From: Ardenticatenia bacterium
Lineage (GTDB): Bacteria; Chloroflexota; Anaerolineae; Aggregatilineales; Aggregatilineaceae
Length of the DNA stretch: 13,757 nt
Direction of reading: 5' to 3'
Assembly: GCA_026984385.1 (NCBI GenBank)
Contig: JALSSH010000241.1
Coordinates: 1 to 13,757 of the forward strand
Every line of letters starts with the position of its first letter. Within the stretch, counting starts at the first letter, position 1. Shown piece by piece: positions 1-6,362 of the stretch. Made by a program: the position numbers and the translations under genes. The notes beneath the pieces are model-generated. The model did no database searches. It worked only from the letters and a program-made list of their open reading frames with translations, and was not told the origin of the DNA.

Positions 1-34
1 GAGCTGACCGGTACTAAGGGTCGAGGGCTTATCG
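1..34 (+). rRNA. rrl: 23S rRNA, 3' end only (partial)
   Basis: The first bases match the conserved end of bacterial 23S rRNA: GAGCTGACCGGTACTAA followed by GTCGAGGGCTTA. The rest of the gene lies left of the window. The mature 3' end is estimated by analogy with E. coli, where GCTTAACC pairs with the 5' end, so it is uncertain by a few bases. The text reads TACTAAGGGTCG where I would expect something like TACTAATAGGTCG, so one or two bases may be missing relative to the usual form. An 82-nt spacer (35-116) with no tRNA separates it from the 5S gene. Confidence 0.9.
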
Positions 35-116
35 AGCGGGTGATGCGGAGGGGTGTGCGTTCTAGGGTTACTGATGACTATGCTCAAGTGAATAGTGTGA
101 ATGCAGAGAAGGCGTT

Positions 117-238
117 GAAGTTGGTGGTTATGGCGGTGGGGGTACACCCGGTCACATCTCGAACCCGGCAGTTAAGCCCACCTGCGCCGATGGTACTGGA
201 GGGGTAGCCCTCCGGGAGCGTAGGTCGCCGCCAACTTC
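117..238 (+). rRNA. rrf: 5S rRNA
   Basis: The ends pair as an 11-bp helix I: GAAGTTGGTGG at 117-127 with CCGCCAACTTC at 228-238, one G-T pair included. Inside are the hallmark 5S segments: CGAACCCGGCAGTTAAGCCC in the loop B/C region, and GCGCCGATGGTACTGG leading into the GGAGGGGTAGCCCTCC arm. The length of about 122 nt is normal. It lies 82 nt downstream of the 23S end in the same direction, as the last gene of an rrn operon. Confidence 0.95.
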
Positions 239-298
239 GCCCTTCTCTTTCCTTCTCCCCTGCCCCCCACCCTGACCTAAAAACTGCATAACCTGCTT

Positions 299-327
299 AA
301 ACAGCGCGCACTTTCGGCGCGCTGTTT
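299..327 (+). terminator. Intrinsic terminator of the rrn operon
   Basis: AAACAGCGCGC (299-309) and GCGCGCTGTTT (317-327) form a perfect 11-bp stem around the 7-nt loop ACTTTCG. The stem ends in TTT, but the following sequence (GCGTCCCCCTCTTTCC) is pyrimidine-rich, not a clean T run. Termination may therefore be incomplete or helped by Rho. Its place 60 nt after 5S and well before the nuo promoter fits the end of the rRNA transcript. Confidence 0.75.
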
Positions 328-478
328 GCGTCCCCCTCTTTCCTCCATCCCCCAACGCAATAAGTGACATCTTGCCCCTCTTTTGAGGCCAAAACGCGCT
401 GCGAATCGGTTTCAAAATCCGTCCCAATGTGGTATCTTTATCCCGCCTTCTGAACCAATGATTTGGAGCCAAAGGAGT
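328..478. other. Non-coding gap between rrn terminator and nuo promoter
   Basis: This belongs to the 337-nt gene-free stretch between 5S and nuoA (239-575). It starts pyrimidine-rich and becomes more A/T-rich towards the promoter. I see no gene, tRNA or convincing operator. A weaker possible promoter, TTTCAA at 410-415 and TATCTT at 433-438 with a 17-nt spacer, is present but poorer than the one at 479-507. Confidence 0.5.
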
Positions 479-507
479 TTGACACTCCCCCGGCTTTATG
501 TTAATCT
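479..507 (+). promoter_or_regulatory. Putative sigma-70-type promoter of the nuo operon
   Basis: A consensus -35 box TTGACA (479-484) is followed after exactly 17 nt by TAATCT (502-507), which matches the -10 consensus at only three of six positions. Transcription would start near 512-516. This places the in-frame ATG at 498 upstream of the transcript, so nuoA must start further in. No second strong promoter is visible in the small gaps downstream, so this is the best candidate for driving the whole operon. Confidence 0.55.
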
Positions 508-511
508 CGCG

Positions 512-537
512 CTGTTTGTTCCGTTTGGAACAAGCGG
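512..537 (+). promoter_or_regulatory. Stem-loop at the 5' end of the nuo leader RNA
   Basis: Bases 512-522 pair with 527-537 over 11 positions, two of them G-U, closing a GTTT tetraloop. The core TTGTTCC/GGAACAA is perfect. It lies right at the transcription start predicted from the promoter at 479-507. Such 5'-terminal hairpins can protect long-lived mRNAs from decay; that role is inference here. There is no T run after it, so it does not look like an attenuator. Confidence 0.5.
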
Positions 538-575
538 AGCTTAATGGTTTTCATAATAAAACGGAGATTTTGGCC

Positions 576-932
576 GTGCTATCAGACTTTGCACCCATTG
601 CCTCGCTTTTTGCTCTCTCCGTGCTTGTTGGCGTGATGATCCTCTTCATGTCACGCATGTTGGGGCCGTTCCGCCCCACCGCGCGCAAACTTGTTCCCTA
701 CGAAAGCGGTATGCGGCCTTACGGTGACGCTATCCGTCGTATTCCGGTCAAGTTCTATCGCGTGGCGGTGCTTTTCATCCTCTTCGATATCGAAGTGATC
801 TTCTTCCTTCCCTGGGCGGTCGTGTTCCGTGATCTGCGCCTTTACGGCCTGGCGGTGATGGGCTTTTTCTTCCTGGTGTTGACGGTTGGTTTTGTCTACG
901 AATGGATGGTCGGAGGGCTGGAATGGGACTGA
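576..932 (+). CDS. nuoA: NADH-quinone oxidoreductase subunit A
   Basis: Membrane-arm subunit of complex I, next to the quinone site. From GTG 576 the protein is 118 residues, the usual NuoA length, with three membrane helices (about 7-28, 61-83, 90-112). The family core is clear: KLVPYESG (38-45), the helix 2 segment KFYRVAVLFILFDIEVIFF with acidic D71 and E73, then PWAVVF. The loop that carries a cysteine in many homologues (YECG) reads YESG, a variant I also recall from other bacteria. The GTG start has CGGAG at 562-566, 9 nt upstream. An in-frame ATG at 498 would add 26 polar residues but lies inside the promoter. The gene overlaps nuoB by 10 nt and opens the operon. Confidence 0.95.
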   Translation: MLSDFAPIASLFALSVLVGVMILFMSRMLGPFRPTARKLVPYESGMRPYGDAIRRIPVKFYRVAVLFILFDIEVIFFLPWAVVFRDLRLYGLAVMGFFFLVLTVGFVYEWMVGGLEWD

Positions 933-1405
933 CATCGAAGCTCGGCGAGATGGGCGTCATCACCGTGCGGTTGGAAGACGCGGTGAACTGGGCGCGCACC
1001 CGTGCCATGTGGCCCATGCTGTTCGGCCTGGCCTGTTGCGCCATCGAGATGATGAGCACCCAGGCCTCGCTTTACGATCTTTCGCGCTTCGGCATGGAGC
1101 TTATGCGCCCCAGCCCGCGCCAAAGCGATCTGATGATCGTGGCGGGCCGCGTGACGCGCAAAATGGCCCCCGTCTTGCGTCAACTCTATGACCAAATGCC
1201 CGAGCCGAAATGGGTGCTTAGCATGGGCGATTGTGCGTCATGTGGCGGTGTCTTCAACAATTACGCGGTCGTGCAAGGCGTGGATGAAATTGTGCCGGTG
1301 GACGTGTACGTGGCTGGTTGCCCGCCCCGCCCCGAGCAACTCATTCACGGCATTATGATGTTGCACGAGCGCGTTAAACAAGAGCACATCTCGGACTGGG
1401 CGTAA
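923..1405 (+). CDS. nuoB: NADH-quinone oxidoreductase subunit B (cluster N2)
   Basis: Peripheral-arm subunit holding the [4Fe-4S] cluster N2, which hands electrons to quinone. The 160-residue protein has all four N2 ligands: the tandem C38-C39 in GLACCAIEMM, C104 in SMGDCASCGG and C133 in VAGCPPRPE. The spacing is the same as that in Thermus Nqo6 (45, 46, 111, 140 as I recall it). ATG 923 is chosen because GGAGG lies at 912-916, and the extra residues from an in-frame ATG at 902 are not family-like. It overlaps the end of nuoA, suggesting translational coupling; nuoC follows after 23 nt. Confidence 0.97.
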   Translation: MGLTSKLGEMGVITVRLEDAVNWARTRAMWPMLFGLACCAIEMMSTQASLYDLSRFGMELMRPSPRQSDLMIVAGRVTRKMAPVLRQLYDQMPEPKWVLSMGDCASCGGVFNNYAVVQGVDEIVPVDVYVAGCPPRPEQLIHGIMMLHERVKQEHISDWA

Positions 1406-1428
1406 GTGTGAACCAAAGTGAGTAGACC

Positions 1429-1947
1429 ATGACCGCGCTAAACCCTATCGAGGCTTTGCAGGCGGCCTTTGCGGACGCTATCGAGGATGCGCAAACTTTT
1501 CGCGGCGAAACCACGATCGTTGTGGCGCGTGAGGCCATTGTGGACGTGTGCCGCTATTGCCGCGACACCGAAGGGCTGGCTTATAACTTCCTTTCGGACG
1601 TGACTGGTGTGGACTATCATCCTCAAGAGCCGCGTTTTGGCGTGCTCTATCATCTTTATTCGATGATCCACAACCGTTCCTTGCGGCTCAAAGTGCTTTT
1701 GCCCGGCGACGACCCCGTCGTGCCCAGCGTGACCGAAGTCTATCCGGCGGCCAACTGGTCGGAACGCGAAATTTACGACCTGCTGGGCGTGCGCTTCAGC
1801 GGCCATCCGGATATGCGTCGCATTTTGCTTCCCGACGACTGGGAAGGCCATCCGCTGCGCAAAGATTACCCGCTGGGCAAAGAAACGGTGCAGTTTTCCT
1901 TCAACTTTGACCACGTGGATCAGTACAAGCCGTATGCGCAAGAGTAG
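1429..1947 (+). CDS. nuoC: NADH-quinone oxidoreductase subunit C
   Basis: Cofactor-free scaffold of the peripheral arm, equivalent to the 30-kDa subunit. It has 172 residues with the family signature near the C-terminus: REIYDLLGVRFSGHPDMRR, then ILLPDDWEGHPLRKDYPLG. An upstream SDVTGVDY and a YHLYS strand belong to the same fold. It is a separate gene from nuoD, unlike the fused nuoCD of enterobacteria. The ribosome site before ATG 1429 is weak (GTGAG). It lies 23 nt after nuoB and 26 nt before nuoD. Confidence 0.96.
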   Translation: MTALNPIEALQAAFADAIEDAQTFRGETTIVVAREAIVDVCRYCRDTEGLAYNFLSDVTGVDYHPQEPRFGVLYHLYSMIHNRSLRLKVLLPGDDPVVPSVTEVYPAANWSEREIYDLLGVRFSGHPDMRRILLPDDWEGHPLRKDYPLGKETVQFSFNFDHVDQYKPYAQE

Positions 1948-1973
1948 CTGCCGGTCAGTGGAGTGAATGAGCG

Positions 1974-3215
1974 ATGACGGGAATTCGGGATAGTGCCTGG
2001 GAAGGCGATCTAGAACAGCTCAAGGGCCTGGTTTCGGAGCGGGCGCTGACCGGCGAAACGATGGTGCTCAACATGGGGCCGCAGCACCCCAGCACGCACG
2101 GCGTGTTGCGCCTGATCTTGGAGCTTGACGGCGAGACCATCGTCAACTGTACGCCGGACGTCGGTTATTTGCATACCGGCATCGAAAAGACGTTTGAGTC
2201 CAAACGCTATGAGCAAGCGGTCGTGCTCACCGACCGCATGGACTACCTCAACCCGCTGGGCAACAACTTGGCCTATTGCCTGGCGGTGGAAAAGCTCACC
2301 GAACTGGACGTGCCGCCGCGCGCCCAATATCTGCGCGTATTGCTCGCCGAGCTGACGCGCATCAACAGCCATTTGGTGTGGCTGGGCACGCACGCGCTGG
2401 ATATTGGCGCGATGAGCGTTTTCCTCTATTGCTTCCGCGAGCGCGAAAAGGTGCTGGATATCTTCGAGATGGTCGCGGGGCAGCGCATGATGGCGACGTA
2501 TTTTCGCCCGGGCGGCTTGTGGCGTGACGTGCCGGAGGAGTTCGAGCCGGCGGTGCGTGACTTTTTGGATTACTTCCCCGCCAAGATTGACGACTACGAG
2601 AAATTGCTCACCGAAAACCCGCTCTGGCGTGACCGCACCCAGGGCATCGGCTACCTCAGCGCAGATGACGCGGTGCGTCTGGGCTGCACAGGGCCGACCT
2701 TGCGCGGCTCGGGCGTCAATTGGGACATCCGCAAAGCGATCCCCTACAGCAGCTACGATCACTTTGAGTTTGACGTGCCGCTGGGCCAACACGGGGACGT
2801 TTACGACCGTTATTTGATCCGCATCGAGGAAATGCGCCAAAGTCTGCGCATTGTCCGCCAGGCGCTGGACAACTTGCCGAGCGGGCCGGTGCGCTCGAAC
2901 AATCGTAAATATGTCCCGCCGCCGCGCTCGGAGATCGGGCACAGCATGGAGGCGCTGATCCATCACTTCAAGCTGTGGACGGAAGGCTTCCGCCCACCGG
3001 AAGGTGAGGTCTATGTGCGGGTCGAAAGTCCGCGCGGTGAGTTGGGTTGCTTCCTGGCAAGCGATGGCAGCCCGCGCCCCTGGCGTGTGCACTTCCGCAC
3101 GCCCAGCTTTATCCACCTCAGCGCCTTGCCGCACATGGCAAAGGGGCACATGATCGCGGACTTGGTGGGCATTGTGGGCAGTATTGATATTGTGCTTGGC
3201 GATTGCGACCGCTGA
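1974..3215 (+). CDS. nuoD: NADH-quinone oxidoreductase subunit D (quinone-site subunit)
   Basis: The 49-kDa subunit, which forms the quinone pocket with NuoB and NuoH. It has 413 residues of normal NuoD length. Visible motifs are MGPQHPSTHGVLR (34-46), GYLHTGIEK (64-72) and RMDYLNPLGNNLAY. By alignment with remembered Thermus Nqo4, H42 and Y91 match the quinone-binding His38 and Tyr87. Further on are PPPR, SMEALIHHFK, GEVYVRVESPRGELG and the terminal DIVLGDCDR. The hydrogenase-type Ni ligands are absent, as expected of the family. GGAG at 1960-1963 precedes ATG 1974 by 10 nt. Confidence 0.97.
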   Translation: MTGIRDSAWEGDLEQLKGLVSERALTGETMVLNMGPQHPSTHGVLRLILELDGETIVNCTPDVGYLHTGIEKTFESKRYEQAVVLTDRMDYLNPLGNNLAYCLAVEKLTELDVPPRAQYLRVLLAELTRINSHLVWLGTHALDIGAMSVFLYCFREREKVLDIFEMVAGQRMMATYFRPGGLWRDVPEEFEPAVRDFLDYFPAKIDDYEKLLTENPLWRDRTQGIGYLSADDAVRLGCTGPTLRGSGVNWDIRKAIPYSSYDHFEFDVPLGQHGDVYDRYLIRIEEMRQSLRIVRQALDNLPSGPVRSNNRKYVPPPRSEIGHSMEALIHHFKLWTEGFRPPEGEVYVRVESPRGELGCFLASDGSPRPWRVHFRTPSFIHLSALPHMAKGHMIADLVGIVGSIDIVLGDCDR

Positions 3216-3244
3216 TCGGCGGCGTTACGTGTGGAGTGGATGCC

Positions 3245-3757
3245 GTGCTGGCTGAAAAGTACCCTGAACGCATCAAGCAAATTTTCGCAAAGTATCCGGA
3301 CAAACGCTCGGCGGTGATGCCGTTGCTGTACCTGGCTCAAGAAGAGTACGGCTGGCTGACCGAAGAGGCTTTGCGTGAGGTGGCGGGCTTATGTGATATA
3401 GACCCGACCCAGGCGCGCTCCATCGCCGGCTTTTACACCATGTTCGCCGAAAAGCCGAAGGGCAAATATTGGTTGCAAGTGTGTACCGATTTGCCTTGTG
3501 CCTTGCGCGGCGCGGATCAGTTTTTCCATGAGCTGTGCGAGTATTTGGGGGTAGACCCTGAGCACGGCGGCACAACCGACGACGGGCTTTTTACCGTTGA
3601 GCCGGTGATGTGCTTGGCCGCTTGTGACAAAGCGCCGGTGCTGCAAAACAACTTCCACTTCCACGAGAATTTGAATATCGAGCACGCCAAGCAGTTGATC
3701 GAAAAGTGGCGCGCAGAAGCAGCCGCCGAAGAGGATAAAGACGACGAGGCGGAGTAG
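3245..3757 (+). CDS. nuoE: NADH-quinone oxidoreductase subunit E ([2Fe-2S] N1a)
   Basis: The 24-kDa thioredoxin-like subunit of the NADH module. From GTG 3245 it has 170 residues. The N1a ligands are C80 and C85 (VCTDLPC) and C123 and C127 (CLAACD). The helical N-terminal domain includes SAVMPLLYLAQEEYGW and GFYTMF. GTG 3245 is preferred because GGAG at 3233-3236 sits 8 nt upstream and VLAEKYPE resembles family N-termini. An upstream TTG at 3203 would overlap nuoD and add unlikely residues. The C-terminus after KWRAEA is a short, strongly acidic Ala/Glu/Asp tail (about 156-170), probably disordered. Confidence 0.95.
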   Translation: MLAEKYPERIKQIFAKYPDKRSAVMPLLYLAQEEYGWLTEEALREVAGLCDIDPTQARSIAGFYTMFAEKPKGKYWLQVCTDLPCALRGADQFFHELCEYLGVDPEHGGTTDDGLFTVEPVMCLAACDKAPVLQNNFHFHENLNIEHAKQLIEKWRAEAAAEEDKDDEAE

Positions 3758-3763
3758 AGGGCG

Positions 3764-4219
3764 ATGAGCGCCGCGATGGGCACGGCATGGCAAACAGTCA
3801 CACTCGGCGCGGACGATTACGACGCGATCCGTGCTCTGTGGGAGGAAGCCGGTTTGCCGATCAAACGCAAAGGCCGCGACAGCCGCGAGCAGTTCGCCGC
3901 ACAGATGGCGCGCGGTTGCCAAACGGTGCTGGGCGTGCGTGACGCGGAAGGGTGTTTGATCGGCGTGGTGGTTGCCACACACGACGGGCGCAAAGGCTGG
4001 ATCAATCGCCTGGCCGTGCATCCGGACCATCGTCGTCAAGGTTTGGGACGCTATTTGATCGCACAAGCCGAGGCAGCGCTCCGCGCGCAAGGGATGCAGA
4101 TTGTCGCGGCGCTGGTGGAGGATTGGAACGAGGCGAGCTTGGCGCTTTTCCAAGCGACGGGCTACGTGCTCCACCGCGATATTTTTTACCTGACCAAGCG
4201 GGAGAGCGATGACGTTTAG
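3764..4219 (+). CDS. GNAT-family N-acetyltransferase inside the nuo operon
   Basis: A 151-residue GNAT acyltransferase, expected to move an acetyl group from acetyl-CoA to an amine; the substrate is unknown. The acetyl-CoA loop is R90-R91-Q92-G93-L94-G95 after the strand INRLAVHPDHR. Motif B follows as ALVEDWNEASLALFQATGY (117-135). The segments GRDSRE (37-42) and THDGRKGWINRLAVHP resemble a GNAT subgroup I recall from archaea and some bacteria, function unassigned. It starts 6 nt after nuoE and overlaps the next gene by 11 nt, so it should be co-translated with the NADH module. A role in modifying a complex I subunit is conceivable but unsupported; it may simply be a passenger. Confidence 0.9.
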   Translation: MSAAMGTAWQTVTLGADDYDAIRALWEEAGLPIKRKGRDSREQFAAQMARGCQTVLGVRDAEGCLIGVVVATHDGRKGWINRLAVHPDHRRQGLGRYLIAQAEAALRAQGMQIVAALVEDWNEASLALFQATGYVLHRDIFYLTKRESDDV

Positions 4220-4751
4220 TGCATCGTGGCGCGCAGATTGGGCGCGCGTGGTCGCCGTAAGCGGTGTGCCGATTGTGCTGGTTGGGTTGTTGATAGCGCT
4301 GTTTTCCATAGTAAAGATGCCCTGGCCGCCGGACCAGCCGCCAACGACACGCTACGGCGTAACGATCTCGTTTTTTGAGCGTTTGCGCGGCGCGCAAGTG
4401 GGCCTGCCGCAAGATGCGCCCGCCGCGCTCAGCGGCAAAGACACGCGCTGGCAGGCGCGGCGGGTGTGGGACGGGCTGGCGCTGGTGGGGCTGGTGCTCG
4501 GGCTGTGGAGCTTGCTCGCGCTGCTTTGGGCGGGCAGTCCGCGCGCGTTAGGCGCGTTGGTCGCCGTCGGCGCTTTTGGGATAGCGTATAGCCTGACGGT
4601 AGGGCTTGCCGCCGCCGCGATAGTAGCGGCTTACGGCTATGGGTTGGTGCTTTTCGGCGCGGCGTTGAGTTGGCTGGGTCTTTCTGCGGTGGGCCTCGCG
4701 GCACACGGGCACGCAGTGAAAGAGGCACGGACAGGAAGCGACGAACGATGA
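4209..4751 (+). CDS. Small multi-pass membrane protein of unknown function
   Basis: I do not recognise this 180-residue protein as any known family. It has four likely membrane helices: about 14-35, 88-107, 112-134 and 138-164. Between helices 1 and 2 is a polar loop of roughly 50 residues, starting MPWPPDQPPTTRYG and including a WQARRVWDG run. The last three helices are Ala/Gly/Leu-rich, and the C-terminus (HGHAVKEARTGSDER) is polar. It has none of the glutamates or lysines in helices that mark nuo antiporter-like subunits. Its ATG lies inside the end of the GNAT gene, and its TGA overlaps the nuoF ATG (ATGA at 4748), so its translation is probably coupled to both. An assembly or membrane-anchoring role is speculation. 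Confidence 0.8.
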   Translation: MTFSASWRADWARVVAVSGVPIVLVGLLIALFSIVKMPWPPDQPPTTRYGVTISFFERLRGAQVGLPQDAPAALSGKDTRWQARRVWDGLALVGLVLGLWSLLALLWAGSPRALGALVAVGAFGIAYSLTVGLAAAAIVAAYGYGLVLFGAALSWLGLSAVGLAAHGHAVKEARTGSDER

Positions 4752-6025
4752 CGCATATTTTGCTACGCAACCGTGATATTCCCGATATTTGGCAGTTTGA
4801 AACCTACACGGCCAACGGCGGCTATGAGGCGCTGAGGCAGGCCGTCACGGAGATGACGCCCGACGAGGTGATCCAGGTGGTGCTGGACTCTAACTTGCGC
4901 GGGCGTGGCGGCGCGGGCTTTCCGGCGGGGCGCAAGTGGAGCTTTATCCCCAAGGACGCCAAGACCAAATATGTGGTGGTCAACGCGGACGAAAGCGAGC
5001 CGGGCACCTTCAAAGACCGCGAGCTGCTGGAAAAGAACCCCCACCAAGTGATCGAGGGCGCGCTCATCGCCGCCTATGCGATCCAGGCCAGCGGGGTTTA
5101 TATCTACTGTCGCGGTGAGTTTTGGGACTTGGCCCACGCGCTGGAAGAACGCATCGCCGAGGCGGAAGCGGCTAATTTGGCCGGTGAGGACATCCTCGGC
5201 AGCGGTTGGAGCTGCCCAGTGCGCGTGCATTTGGGCGCGGGCGCGTATATTTGCGGCGAGGAAACCGCTTTGCTCAACAGCTTGCAGGGGCTGCTGGGCC
5301 AACCGCGCGTGCGTCCGCCTTTCCCCGCACAAATGGGCGGTGGCCTCTACTATCAGCCGACCGTTGTTAACAACGTCGAGACGCTTTCTAACGTGCCCTG
5401 GATCATTCGCAACGGCGCGGAAGCCTATCGGCAGATCGGCACGGAGCGCAGCTCCGGCCCGAAGATTTTTTGCTTGAGCGGGCACGCGGCCAACCCGGGC
5501 AACTACGAGTTGCCGCTCGGGATCACCTTCCGCGAGCTGATCTTTGAGCACGGCGGCGGCGTCTGGAAAGAGAAAGCGCTCAAGGCGATCTTGCCCTCCG
5601 GCGCCAGCGGCCCGATCCTGCCCGCGACCGATGAAGTGCTTGAAACGCCCTTGACCTATGAGGACGTGGCCGCCGTCGGCAGCACGTTGGGGTCGGCTTC
5701 TGTGATCTTGTTGGACGAGGACACAGATATCGTTTGGGCGGCGGCCAAGATGATTCACTTCTTCAAGCATGAGAGCTGCGGAAAGTGCACGCCTTGTCGT
5801 GAGGGCACGTATTGGCTGGATCGCATTTATGCGCGTTTGCTCAGCGGCCAGGCCACGCCCCATGATTTGGAAGTGTTGGAAACCGTGCCGCAGCAAATGG
5901 ACGGCTTGACGTTGTGCGCGCTGGGGCAATTTGCACGCAGCCCCGTTTGGGCCACGTTGGAGCACTTCCGCGAGGAGTACGAGCAGTACGTCGGCCTGCG
6001 TGAAGCGAAGGCCGAGCGCGCATGA
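4748..6025 (+). CDS. nuoF: NADH-quinone oxidoreductase subunit F (NADH/FMN, cluster N3)
   Basis: The 51-kDa subunit where NADH is oxidised by FMN. From ATG 4748 it has 425 residues. The nucleotide-binding glycine loop is RGRGGAGFPAGRKW (51-64), followed by NADESEPGTFKDR (79-91), GAGAYICGEETALL and NNVETLSNVPW. The [4Fe-4S] N3 ligands are C344, C347 and C350 (SCGKCTPC) and C390 (LCALGQFA). The start forms a 4-nt ATGA overlap with the preceding membrane-protein gene. Longer in-frame starts such as 4670 would run 26 codons back through that gene and add unlikely, Arg-rich residues. Its own TGA overlaps the next ATG at 6022. Confidence 0.97.
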   Translation: MTHILLRNRDIPDIWQFETYTANGGYEALRQAVTEMTPDEVIQVVLDSNLRGRGGAGFPAGRKWSFIPKDAKTKYVVVNADESEPGTFKDRELLEKNPHQVIEGALIAAYAIQASGVYIYCRGEFWDLAHALEERIAEAEAANLAGEDILGSGWSCPVRVHLGAGAYICGEETALLNSLQGLLGQPRVRPPFPAQMGGGLYYQPTVVNNVETLSNVPWIIRNGAEAYRQIGTERSSGPKIFCLSGHAANPGNYELPLGITFRELIFEHGGGVWKEKALKAILPSGASGPILPATDEVLETPLTYEDVAAVGSTLGSASVILLDEDTDIVWAAAKMIHFFKHESCGKCTPCREGTYWLDRIYARLLSGQATPHDLEVLETVPQQMDGLTLCALGQFARSPVWATLEHFREEYEQYVGLREAKAERA

Positions 6026-6354
6026 GCGATGCGCCGTCCCCCTCGCCCACTGAGCGTGTCCCGCCGATTGTGCATTTGTTGGGGCACGCTATCGCCCGCG
6101 AACCGCACGTAGCGGTGCATTATCTGTTGCGCGGCGAAGAATGGCTTTTGCGTGGGCAAGCGGAACGAGCGCGGGCGGACTTTTTGCGGGCGCGAGAACT
6201 GGCCGCGCAAAGCCTGGCGCGCAGCGATTGGGGATATATCAACCAGGCGTATTGTGACCGCGCCGAGGCCGGTTTGCGCCAATGCGAGCAGCGTATGCCT
6301 TCTGTGGCGGCCACTGCTGAGAGTGCGTTTGAGGCTGGAAGCTCTGATTTCTGA
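6022..6354 (+). CDS. Small TPR-like protein between nuoF and nuoG
   Basis: A 110-residue soluble, helical protein that I cannot name. Residues 30-63 fit one tetratricopeptide repeat: Y34, R37-G38, L42, G45, A50, D53-F54 and A57. A second, partial helix pair follows at about 71-88 (GYINQAYCDRAEAGLRQC). The N-terminus is Pro/Ser-rich (SDAPSPSPTERVPP) and the C-terminus looks disordered. It has no signal peptide or cofactor motif. Its ATG overlaps the nuoF stop (ATGA), and nuoG begins 8 nt after its end. TPR folds bind proteins, so a helper for assembling NuoF/NuoG is an attractive inference; it could also be a lineage-specific accessory subunit. Confidence 0.8.
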   Translation: MSDAPSPSPTERVPPIVHLLGHAIAREPHVAVHYLLRGEEWLLRGQAERARADFLRARELAAQSLARSDWGYINQAYCDRAEAGLRQCEQRMPSVAATAESAFEAGSSDF

Positions 6355-6362
6355 GGAGCATT

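Noticed and set aside
35..116. tRNA or small RNA in the 23S-5S spacer
   Set aside because: No cloverleaf or TTCGA-type T loop can be formed; it looks like a plain spacer.
410..438. Alternative promoter TTTCAA-17 nt-TATCTT
   Set aside because: The -35 matches only three of six positions; the TTGACA site just downstream is better and fits the leader. It could be a secondary start.
498..575. ATG 498 as the start of nuoA
   Set aside because: It lies within the -35/-10 region, has no ribosome site, and adds 26 polar residues not found in NuoA proteins.
2010..3149. Long open frame on the minus strand opposite nuoD
   Set aside because: Antisense of a highly conserved gene in G+C-rich DNA; His/Arg/Ala-rich translation with no family features.
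3203..3244. TTG 3203 as the nuoE start
   Set aside because: It lies inside nuoD with no ribosome site; GTG 3245 has GGAG at the right distance and a family-like N-terminus.
4763..5965. 400-codon open frame on the minus strand opposite nuoF
   Set aside because: Same cause: mirror of the codon bias of nuoF, with no recognisable domain and no promoter or ribosome site.
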